Position numbers and translations under genes: made by a program. Source: Flavipsychrobacter stenotrophus (GTDB taxonomy: Bacteria > Bacteroidota > Bacteroidia > Chitinophagales > Chitinophagaceae). From it: a stretch of 5,351 nt of DNA. Location of the stretch: positions 1 through 5,351 of the forward strand of contig CANBTK010000197.1 of NCBI GenBank assembly GCA_947372365.1. The letters are read 5' to 3'. Below are positions 1-5,351 of the stretch, piece by piece; positions within the stretch are counted from its first letter, which is position 1, and each line of letters starts with the position of its first letter. The notes beneath the pieces were generated by a model, which made no database searches, had not been told where the DNA came from, and saw nothing but the letters and a program-made list of their open reading frames with translations.

Positions 1-465
1 TTATTGTATTTCAAAAACGAAATCCCTGGCTTTTTTAGGCAGGCTCAATTTTTCATTGCCTGCCTGGTAGGTCAGGGTCGCAAATATTTTCCCTTTCCCG
101 GTTATAGTTGCCTGCTGCACAAAGTCAACCCTGCCTTCATAAACGTTTACATTGCCTTTTACCCCTTCTACTGCCTTGGCAACTGTTTTGCCGTTTTCTT
201 TCAGCGGGCCGGTATAGTTAGCATTAATATTTTTGGTAAAAGAGATAGATGTAGGGGTAATTGTGCCATCGCCGCCGGGGTGTGCCCCGAATATATGCCA
301 GCCCTTAGCTACAAGGCAATGAATAATAAGTTCGTATTGGGTATCATTTTTCTTCTTTGCTTCCACCGTCCAGCGCAAGGGTTCCTTGGCCTCTTGCCCG
401 AATGATAGCCCGGGAATAAAGGACCCTGCCAATAATAGTACCGCAACTTTTAAGATGTTTGCCAT
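1..465 (-). CDS. Exported DsbD N-terminal-domain-like protein lacking both redox cysteines
   Basis: This gene encodes a 154-aa exported protein. It has a signal peptide at residues 1-23 (basic/hydrophobic MANILKVAVLLL start, likely cleavage after SFG before Q24). The rest is a single beta-rich domain resembling the free-standing N-terminal domain of the thiol:disulfide interchange protein DsbD. It aligns without a gap to its neighbour at 516-980, at about 40% identity by my hand count. Shared blocks include W32, EAKKK (35-39), GWHI (55-58), HPGGDG (62-67), QxATITGKGK (117-126) and the C-terminal FVFE. Where the neighbour has the redox pair C136/C141, this protein has G136/S141 within YQAGNEKLSLP. 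Its only cysteine is C50, so it cannot do the usual nDsbD dithiol exchange. I chose the ATG at 465 because it gives the same MAN start as the paralogue; an in-frame TTG lies two codons upstream at 471. The stop is at the window edge, so the gene is complete. It starts 50 bp after its paralogue's stop. Its actual role is unknown. Confidence 0.85.
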   Translation of the reverse strand: MANILKVAVLLLAGSFIPGLSFGQEAKEPLRWTVEAKKKNDTQYELIIHCLVAKGWHIFGAHPGGDGTITPTSISFTKNINANYTGPLKENGKTVAKAVEGVKGNVNVYEGRVDFVQQATITGKGKIFATLTYQAGNEKLSLPKKARDFVFEIQ

Positions 466-515
466 AGACAATTTTTTAAAGTGGTTTGATTATTATCCGG
501 CCGGTTAGGCGGGTG

Positions 516-980
516 TTATTTTACCTCAAAAACAAAGTTCTGATCTTTTGGAGGCAGGCACATTTTGTCATCGCAAACCTGGTAGTTAAGCGTGCCCAAA
601 AACTTGCCTTTCCCTGTAATCGTAGCTTCCTGTATGTAGTCTATTTTGCCATTCAGGTAGGTAATTTTACCATCAATACCTTCCATTTTAGTGGTAGTGG
701 CTTTGCCTTTTTCAGTAACTGCGCCGTTGAGTTTAAGGTGGGTATTATTGGCAAATGTGAATGATGGCGAAATCTCATAGCCATCGCCACCCGGGTGCAA
801 AGACCAGATGTGCCACCCCGCTTTTAAATTTAAATGGAATATGAGTTGGTAGGTGTTGCCACTTTTCTTTTTGGCTTCAAACGACCATTTTGTGGGGTCC
901 TGAATCATCTGCGCAAAGCTGCCCCAAGGTAGCAGCAAGCTTAGTAAAATAAAGAATAACCCCTTGTTGATATTAGCCAT
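516..980 (-). CDS. Exported DsbD N-terminal-domain-like protein with intact redox cysteine pair
   Basis: This gene encodes a 154-aa exported protein with a signal peptide at residues 1-23 (cleavage likely after SFA, before Q24). The mature part is one immunoglobulin-like domain of the DsbD N-terminal type. Visible marks are W32, GWHIWSLHPGGDG (55-67) and, near the C-terminus, YQVCDDKMCLPP with C136 and C141. These two are the only cysteines in the protein. In the known family, the paired cysteines of nDsbD take electrons from the membrane/thioredoxin parts of DsbD and pass them to periplasmic partners. The E. coli pair is spaced slightly wider (C103/C109). Here the domain stands alone with no membrane segment, so it would need a separate membrane reductase, which is not in this window. 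The ATG at 980 is supported by the signal peptide directly after it; no Shine-Dalgarno is visible. Of the three paralogues in the window, this is the only one that looks redox competent. The family call is from motif recognition. Confidence 0.87.
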   Translation of the reverse strand: MANINKGLFFILLSLLLPWGSFAQMIQDPTKWSFEAKKKSGNTYQLIFHLNLKAGWHIWSLHPGGDGYEISPSFTFANNTHLKLNGAVTEKGKATTTKMEGIDGKITYLNGKIDYIQEATITGKGKFLGTLNYQVCDDKMCLPPKDQNFVFEVK

Positions 981-1074
981 GAGCGCTGTTTGAGTAAACT
1001 GGTGATAGAAACGATTAGCAATAATAACTTTTTAAGCGTAATCTATTTAATAGCCAGCTATTTTTTAACTTTTT

Positions 1075-1100
1075 AAAAGAAACGGCTGTAGGGTTACAGC
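1075..1100 (-). terminator. Candidate intrinsic terminator after the third DsbD-N-like gene
   Basis: On the minus strand, directly at the TAG stop of the 1100-1561 gene, there is a perfect 6-bp stem GCTGTA/TACAGC with a 4-nt ACCC loop (1100-1085). It is followed by CGTTTCTTTT (1084-1075). The stem is short and the T tract is interrupted, so it would be a weak or partial terminator. The position immediately after a stop, in the longest spacer of the cluster, supports the call. It may lower rather than block readthrough into the two downstream paralogues. Confidence 0.4.
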
Positions 1101-1561
1101 TACTTCACGGTTATGCTGAAATTTTCTGTTTTCGAGCGCTTCGCGGCGTTCTCATTACAGATGCGGTAGTGGTAAGTGCCAGTAATGGTAGTTCCCGGTT
1201 CTGCCGTAACCCTCTGGTTGTATAAAACAGTATAGGTGTACAGGTTTACAATGCCTATACGCCTCAGCTTTTTGGTTTCTATAAGCCCTTTCGATGTCAT
1301 TTCCCCTTCAGGCTTAAATGCCCCTTTGTTAAATGTAATAGAAGGCAGCTTTAGGGAAACGGAATCATAGTCGTTATTGGCTTTTACATAAAGGCCTTTC
1401 TTCAGGTTTACCTTAAAAATGAGGTCGTACGCGTTGCCTGACAACTTTTTATAGTCGCAGGTGAGTTCGGCCTTATTTTTTGATTTTTTGGGTTTAGAAT
1501 AGGCCTGCGGCAAGCCGCAAAGTAAAAGGGCAAAGAGAAAAAGGCATTTAATATGCTGCAT
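1100..1561 (-). CDS. Diverged exported DsbD-N-like protein keeping one of two redox cysteines
   Basis: This gene encodes a 153-aa protein with a signal peptide (MQHIKCLFLFALLLCG, likely cleavage near residues 20-22) and a lysine-rich mature N-terminus (residues 23-30). It is a distant relative of the two genes downstream. The pattern SGNAYDLIFKVNLKKG (41-56) matches SGNTYQLIFHLNLKAG of the 516-980 protein. The final 22 residues also align without a gap to that protein's YQVCDDKMCLPP ending. In that block C135 is kept, but the second cysteine is A140 and the LPP that follows is KRS. The GWH and PGGDG motifs are gone. The only other cysteine in the mature part is C35, in the predicted first strand. 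It could be unpaired, could pair with C35, or could form a mixed disulfide; the sequence does not decide. The gene lies 30 bp after purQ and probably shares its transcript. The LLLC in the signal peptide is not a convincing lipobox. Confidence 0.78.
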   Translation of the reverse strand: MQHIKCLFLFALLLCGLPQAYSKPKKSKNKAELTCDYKKLSGNAYDLIFKVNLKKGLYVKANNDYDSVSLKLPSITFNKGAFKPEGEMTSKGLIETKKLRRIGIVNLYTYTVLYNQRVTAEPGTTITGTYHYRICNENAAKRSKTENFSITVK

Positions 1562-1591
1562 ATAAAAATGTGGTATGTTAGCCGCTGTTAC

Positions 1592-2284
1592 TTAATTCAT
1601 TAAAGTTAATGCATGCAAAATGGCTTTCCCATCAATGTTATGTAAAGCATCGCTGGTGGCGCGCTCAGGGTGTGGCATCATGCCATAAACATTGCGGCCA
1701 TCGTTACAGATGCCTGCAATATTGTTTACTGCGCCGTTGGGGTTTGAATTGATGTGCACTTCGCCATGTTCATCGCAATACCTGAAAACTATCTGGTTGT
1801 TGCTTTGCAGGTGGTTTAGGGTAGCAGCATCGGCATGGTACCTGCCTTCGCCATGGGCTACAGGTATTTTCAGCGCCTTGGTACCTATGTTGCTGCCAAT
1901 GAGGTTTTTATTGTTGTCGCTTTTTATGTAAACGTTTTTGCAAGCGAATTTCTGGTGGTCGTTTTGTAGCAATACGCCCGGCAACAGCCCTGCTTCGCAC
2001 AGTATCTGGAAACCGTTACATACTCCCAGCACTTTACCGCCCCTGTTGGCAAAGTCAATCACCTGCTCCATCATAGGGCTGAAGCGCGCCAGCGCGCCAC
2101 AGCGCAGGTAGTCGCCGTAAGAGAAGCCACCAGGCAGTACAATACAGTCGCTGGTTGTAAACATGCTCAGGTCACGGTCTTTGTGCCAAAGCATTACCAC
2201 TTCCTGTTTAAGGTCATCGCGCAGCGCATGCATCATATCCCTGTCGCAATTAGAGCCGGGAAAAACAATTATTCCGAATTTCAT
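1592..2284 (-). CDS. purQ: Phosphoribosylformylglycinamidine synthase, glutaminase subunit PurQ
   Basis: This is the 230-aa class I glutamine amidotransferase subunit of FGAM synthase, step four of de novo purine synthesis. It hydrolyses glutamine and passes ammonia to PurL in the cytoplasmic PurL-PurQ-PurS complex. The start FGIIVFPGSNCDRD (3-16) and LPGGFSYGDYLRCGALAR (50-67) are PurQ signatures. The nucleophile is C89 in GVCNGFQ, and the other triad members are H205 and E207 in MMPHPERA. The conserved PVAHGEGR (141-148) is also present. The length is normal for PurQ and nothing is broken. The ATG at 2284 gives the expected N-terminus and lies 6 bp after the stop of the membrane-protein gene, without a clear Shine-Dalgarno, which suggests shared transcription and possibly translational coupling. 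A separate small PurQ implies that this genome uses the multi-subunit enzyme, not the long single-chain PurL. No purL or purS is visible here. Confidence 0.96.
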   Translation of the reverse strand: MKFGIIVFPGSNCDRDMMHALRDDLKQEVVMLWHKDRDLSMFTTSDCIVLPGGFSYGDYLRCGALARFSPMMEQVIDFANRGGKVLGVCNGFQILCEAGLLPGVLLQNDHQKFACKNVYIKSDNNKNLIGSNIGTKALKIPVAHGEGRYHADAATLNHLQSNNQIVFRYCDEHGEVHINSNPNGAVNNIAGICNDGRNVYGMMPHPERATSDALHNIDGKAILHALTLMN

Positions 2285-2290
2285 TAATAG

Positions 2291-3274
2291 TTATTTGTTC
2301 GCCCAAAGGCAAAAAACAAGAAAAATAATAGAAAAATAAAAGATAAAGTTACTAAACAGTTTGTTTTTTTCAAGCGCAAATGCATGGCTTATAATAATAC
2401 TTAATGCGGGTAGTGTTATTAACCAGGCACTTGGCACGCTCCGCTCGGTTAAAAAAGCTACCATAAGCGAGATAATAAGGTAGAAAGAAATGGCTATCCA
2501 GTCGCGCCTGATGTATATATTGCTCATGGGCACGTTTTTCCGCATAGCATATAAACCACTGGCCAGCAGCACTGAAAAGCAACAGATTGTGATTATAAAA
2601 TTTGCAGAAAGTGATTTGATAGGCGAAATGGAGAACCCGATATGCGGCCAGTGGCTCAGCAGGTAGAGTTTGTCGCTGAGGAATAAAATAGAAATGATAA
2701 AATATAATGGTGTTGCATAGCCCAGCAAGGCGACTGCCCACTCGCCAACATTAAATGGCCGGAACATGACCAAACCTACCAGCAGCAGCAGGAACCACGC
2801 CAGCATAGTGAACTGGAACAGGGAAGCCATACAAAGCAGGAACGCGGCATTGTAAATGAGCTTGCGGGGATGGGTTGATTTGGCGAAGCTGAACATAATG
2901 TCCATGGCACCTAATAATAACCAGTTGACGAGCAGTGTTTCGTTAAACAGGCTGAACCGGGGGTAGGTGGAGGTGAGCATCAGGTAAACAAACGCAGCGA
3001 TATAGGTATTGCGCGGAAACAATTTGTGCCTGATAGTAATACCGTTAAGGTAGAGGGCCTGCACAAAAAGGATGGCAATAGCTAATAATGTATATATGAA
3101 CGCATTAGACCCCAGCGGTATACGCAGGCCTGCAAGTATGTAGTTGTAAAGGAAGTGGCGGGGTACTGGCAATGGGGCAACAGGGTGTAAAAACACCCTC
3201 ATCTTCACCAGTACAGTGAAGATGAAAAGTATGATTACGGTAAACGGAGTATTGTTTTTAAATAGACGGAGCAC
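2291..3274 (-). CDS. DUF6427-like multi-pass inner-membrane protein
   Basis: This 327-aa protein is almost entirely hydrophobic and has about ten or eleven predicted membrane segments, roughly at 11-23, 56-76, 88-103, 111-130, 138-155, 156-171, 177-199, 222-243, 259-276, 282-300 and 307-324. Its opening (MLRLFKNNTPFTV), the FNETLLVN stretch near residue 110 and the FRPFNVGEWAVALLGYATPL block (171-190) fit the Bacteroidota family of unknown function DUF6427, as I remember it. No catalytic motif or nucleotide-binding site is visible, so no activity is assigned. The start is GTG at 3274: an in-frame TAA lies immediately upstream, and the next ATG (M25) would remove the first membrane segment. 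The gene begins 13 bp after the exported-protein gene and ends 6 bp before purQ, so it is very probably co-transcribed with both. It could instead be a divergent polytopic transporter or glycosyltransferase-type protein, but there is no specific evidence for that. Confidence 0.85.
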   Translation of the reverse strand: MLRLFKNNTPFTVIILFIFTVLVKMRVFLHPVAPLPVPRHFLYNYILAGLRIPLGSNAFIYTLLAIAILFVQALYLNGITIRHKLFPRNTYIAAFVYLMLTSTYPRFSLFNETLLVNWLLLGAMDIMFSFAKSTHPRKLIYNAAFLLCMASLFQFTMLAWFLLLLVGLVMFRPFNVGEWAVALLGYATPLYFIISILFLSDKLYLLSHWPHIGFSISPIKSLSANFIITICCFSVLLASGLYAMRKNVPMSNIYIRRDWIAISFYLIISLMVAFLTERSVPSAWLITLPALSIIISHAFALEKNKLFSNFIFYFSIIFLVFCLWANK

Positions 3275-3287
3275 TTAAAATTTTTGG

Positions 3288-4739
3288 CTAAAATACAACT
3301 TTGGCAAAGCAAATTTGTTTTTTATGCAGGCACGGAATAATTAAAGTTCTGGCGGCCACTTGTTTGCCAGCTTGCGGCACCCAGTCAGGCAGGTCGTTCC
3401 CGTCAACCGAAAATGAATTGGCCTGCTTTTTGCCATCGGCATCAAGTGTGGCCAGCTGTATGCGGGAATGCCGCGCGTTGAAGTCGTTAAACAGGAATGC
3501 CAGGGTGCCGCCGGTATTCAGCATAAGGTATGACGAAAAGTTGCCACCATCTTCCTGCGAATACTGTTCCTTGGGTATTACAGCACTCCATTGGCGGGAG
3601 CCATCTTTGTTATAAGATATAGCCATAATGTCATTAAAATGGTACTCCCGCACTGTCGTGGTGTTGTATGGGCTGTAAAACGATGAATAATAGCCCATGT
3701 TAGGGGCAAAGTTGCTACGGGTGGTAACATAGTTTATTTCTGATACCATAACGAAGCCGCCATCGTTCCTTACTATCAGCTGGCGCACCATATAGTTATC
3801 GAACGCACCGTTACTGTGCCCGGCCTGCGCTTTTATAGCATCATCAAAAGTCAGGAATTTTGTGGTTTCATACGCACCTGACTTTATATCATATACCGAA
3901 AAAATAACACCTTCGTTGCTGCCATTTTTCTTTTCGGTATAAAACCCACCGAAATATACCTTGCTGTTTACATTATCAATTTTGGTGTAGCCGTTAGATG
4001 CGAACTTATCATCGAGCGGCATAGGGTGGGGGGTAAATTTGTTTTCGCCGGGGGCTATGCCCAGTAGCCAAAACCTGTCGGCATTATTGTGCATACCCAC
4101 AGTAGTGTATGCTGTCACATAAACAGTGCCGTCATTTGCAATGGTGACTTCGCCACTCGTAGCCATTTTATCGTCGCTGAAAGTGGCGTGGCCGCGTTTT
4201 ATAATATGCAGGCTATCATCAAGCCATTTGCCATCAAACTCTATGCCGCCTGTTTTATCATTGAGCGAATAAATGAGTATTGTTTTTTTATCTTCGGAAA
4301 CCGCTGAGTAATAGTAATTTTTCATGGCACCGAAAATCCCGGTCTTCGTGCTGCCCAGTTCTACAGGCTTATTTTTCAGGCGGGCTTTTTCGTCCAGCAG
4401 GGCGGCATATTGTACCACCTTGTTACTTTCAAGCGCCTGGTACAGGGCTATGATTTTGTCTTTATAAGATATAAACCTTGCCTTGTATATTTTGTTAGGG
4501 AAGAAGTCAAGTATAATAGAAGCGGCTTTGTTCATGGAGTCGTCGAACGCTTCCAGCATAGCGCCATTGGTGGTACTGCGGTAGTTATACAGGAAATCGC
4601 CTGTAATACCCAGCACCTGGTACTCGCCATTATGATAGTCAAATTTGTCGTATGGCGAATAGGTGACATCCTGCCCCCGGCCGGTAATTGCCAGCAAGGA
4701 CAGTAGTACAACCATAAAGGCGGACTTAATAGATTTCAT
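3288..4739 (-). CDS. Exported protein of unknown function, possibly beta-propeller-like
   Basis: This gene encodes a 483-aa protein that I do not recognise as a named family. A clear signal peptide covers residues 1-22 (cleavage likely after GRG, before Q23), so it is exported to the periplasm or beyond. No membrane segment, lipobox or T9SS sorting domain is visible. The mature chain is rich in short strands and turns, with recurring patterns of the type hydrophobic strand plus N/D-G turn: IANDGTVYVTAY, VNSKVYFGGFY, VRNDGGFVMVSE, AISYNKDGSRQW and MLNTGGTLAFLF. This fits a beta-propeller or similar repeated-sheet fold, which is inference. The only cysteines are C470 and C477, close to the C-terminus, and could form a disulfide closing the fold. 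The ATG at 4739 is the only start that keeps the signal peptide. It appears to be the first gene of a unit that continues through the DUF6427-like gene and purQ. Confidence 0.85.
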   Translation of the reverse strand: MKSIKSAFMVVLLSLLAITGRGQDVTYSPYDKFDYHNGEYQVLGITGDFLYNYRSTTNGAMLEAFDDSMNKAASIILDFFPNKIYKARFISYKDKIIALYQALESNKVVQYAALLDEKARLKNKPVELGSTKTGIFGAMKNYYYSAVSEDKKTILIYSLNDKTGGIEFDGKWLDDSLHIIKRGHATFSDDKMATSGEVTIANDGTVYVTAYTTVGMHNNADRFWLLGIAPGENKFTPHPMPLDDKFASNGYTKIDNVNSKVYFGGFYTEKKNGSNEGVIFSVYDIKSGAYETTKFLTFDDAIKAQAGHSNGAFDNYMVRQLIVRNDGGFVMVSEINYVTTRSNFAPNMGYYSSFYSPYNTTTVREYHFNDIMAISYNKDGSRQWSAVIPKEQYSQEDGGNFSSYLMLNTGGTLAFLFNDFNARHSRIQLATLDADGKKQANSFSVDGNDLPDWVPQAGKQVAARTLIIPCLHKKQICFAKVVF

Positions 4740-4740
4740 G

Positions 4741-4762
4741 CTTGCAAATTTAGGTGTGCAAG
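4741..4762. repeat. Inverted repeat CTTGCA-N10-TGCAAG around the candidate promoter
   Basis: Perfect 6-bp arms lie at 4741-4746 and 4757-4762, separated by 10 nt. The repeat overlaps the candidate -7 element and ends just before the ATG at 4739. The geometry would suit a dimeric repressor site, or a small hairpin in an mRNA started further upstream. Arms this short can arise by chance. Confidence 0.3.
4745..4752 (-). promoter_or_regulatory. Candidate Bacteroidota -7 promoter element (TAAATTTG)
   Basis: On the minus strand TAAATTTG matches the Bacteroidota -7 consensus TAnnTTTG exactly. Twenty-two bases upstream is TTTT (4778-4775), a poor match to the -33 TTTG. The element lies in the 81-bp gap before the exported-protein gene and ends only 5 nt before its ATG. 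If it is real, the transcript would be leaderless or nearly so. The close spacing and weak -33 box keep confidence low. Confidence 0.35.
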
Positions 4763-4820
4763 GCCAAGAAATGTAAAATATTATTGTGTAAGCAATGCTA
4801 ATTTTTGAGTGCTGCCATGC

Positions 4821-5351
4821 CTAGCGGGTAACCACCAGCCTTTCGGTTACCGTGCCCTCGCCACTTTGGGCTTTTACAAAGTAAACCCCAGCCGGGATAT
4901 CCGTTTGCACTTCTTTGGCTATGCCTGCCTCCACAACAAATGCGGCTACCTGCCTGCCCAGCATATCTATAATGGTAACCGGGGCCTGTTGGCCTGTGCC
5001 TGTAGCCAGGGTAATGCTGAATGTACCGCCTGAGGGGTTGGGTGAAATCTGTAGGGCCTGGCTGGCAAAGGTTGTAACCTGCGTTATAGCGGTATTGCAA
5101 GCAAGGCTGCTGCTTACCCTAAAGCCATACATAAAAGCCGTGTCTGCCCCGCAACTATTTACGGCAATGTACATTATGGTTACACTACCGGGGGCAATGC
5201 CGCGTATGCTTCCGCCACCCATTGATTTGGCTATTGTACTATCGCTGCTGAGCCATGTGCCGCCTGGATAGCTATGGGTAAGGGTCGCCGAATAGCCAGG
5301 GCAAACACTGTCAGGCCCAGTTATGCCACCAATGTCCAGAACGGCTTCTAT
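4821..5351 (-). CDS. C-terminal part of a T9SS-secreted protein with Ig-like domain and type A sorting domain (partial)
   Basis: The reading frame is open to the right edge of the window, so only the last 176 residues are visible and the true start lies outside. Residues of about 9-80 of the fragment read as a bacterial Ig-like repeat: ITGPDSVCPGYSATL, then GGTWLSSDSTIAKS, then IRGIAPGSVTIMYIAVNSCG. That is the usual order in Bacteroidota surface proteins, and further copies probably lie upstream. Residues from about 100 to 176 form a type A T9SS C-terminal sorting domain: LQISPNPSGGTFSI, then VTIIDMLGRQVAAF, then IPAGVYFVKAQ, then the terminal TERLVVTR. In the known pathway this domain guides the protein through the outer-membrane T9SS translocon and is then removed when the cargo is released or anchored. 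The catalytic or binding part is not in view, so the protein's function cannot be stated. It ends 81 bp before the next gene and is probably a separate transcription unit. Confidence 0.9.
   Translation of the reverse strand: MEAVLDIGGITGPDSVCPGYSATLTHSYPGGTWLSSDSTIAKSMGGGSIRGIAPGSVTIMYIAVNSCGADTAFMYGFRVSSSLACNTAITQVTTFASQALQISPNPSGGTFSITLATGTGQQAPVTIIDMLGRQVAAFVVEAGIAKEVQTDIPAGVYFVKAQSGEGTVTERLVVTR

Noticed and set aside
4..405. Plus-strand open frame opposite the left-most gene
   Set aside because: It mirrors a gene with a clear signal peptide and a good paralogue on the minus strand; the plus-strand product has no recognisable features.
466..471. TTG start two codons upstream of the left-most gene
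   Set aside because: The ATG at 465 gives the same MAN start and the same 154-aa length as the paralogue; the TTG adds nothing.
497..504. CCGGCCGG palindrome between the two left-most genes
   Set aside because: Eight-base palindrome with no loop and no T tract after it on the minus strand; not a credible terminator, and no other evidence of an operator.
1049..1066. Hairpin followed by a T run on the plus strand
   Set aside because: It would only terminate plus-strand transcription, and no plus-strand gene is present; the 5-bp AT-rich stem is weak.
2370..2741. Minus-strand open frame in another phase inside the membrane-protein gene
   Set aside because: It lies wholly within a gene with coherent membrane segments and shows no domain of its own.
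4915..5271. Plus-strand open frame opposite the T9SS cargo gene
   Set aside because: The minus-strand frame carries a convincing Ig-like domain and sorting domain and stays open to the window edge, so this is a shadow.

Overview
The window looks like a chromosomal segment from a Bacteroidota bacterium, probably of the Chitinophagaceae/Chitinophagales type. The reasons are a type IX secretion (T9SS) sorting domain on the protein at the right edge, small DsbD-N-terminal-type periplasmic proteins with the C-x4-C-L-P-P motif, a DUF6427-type membrane protein, almost no Shine-Dalgarno sequences before the starts, and a candidate Bacteroidota -7 promoter element (TAnnTTTG). The genus-level placement is inference.

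All seven genes are on the minus strand, so transcription runs from the right edge to the left. In that order they are: (i) the 3' end of a large secreted T9SS cargo protein (4821-5351, cut by the right edge) with a bacterial Ig-like domain and a type A sorting domain; (ii) an 81-bp gap with a candidate promoter; (iii) a 483-aa exported protein of unknown function (3288-4739); (iv) a DUF6427-like multi-pass membrane protein with a GTG start, 13 bp downstream (2291-3274); (v) purQ, the glutaminase subunit of formylglycinamidine synthase, 6 bp further on (1592-2284); (vi) a diverged DsbD-N-like exported protein 30 bp after purQ (1100-1561); (vii) after a 119-bp AT-rich spacer with a terminator-like hairpin, two more DsbD-N-like exported proteins (516-980 and 1-465). 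There is no RNA gene, mobile element or CRISPR array, and no gene-free stretch longer than 119 bp.

The spacing suggests one main operon (unknown exported protein, DUF6427-like, purQ, diverged DsbD-N paralogue) and perhaps a second unit holding the last two paralogues. The most notable point is the triplet of free-standing nDsbD-like proteins. Only the middle one keeps both redox cysteines (C136/C141). The one to its left in the window is collinear with it without a gap but has Gly and Ser at those positions. The one to its right keeps only the first. This looks like duplication followed by stepwise loss of thiol chemistry, possibly giving binding or regulatory paralogues of a periplasmic reductant relay. 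The rest of the window is ordinary Bacteroidota gene content.
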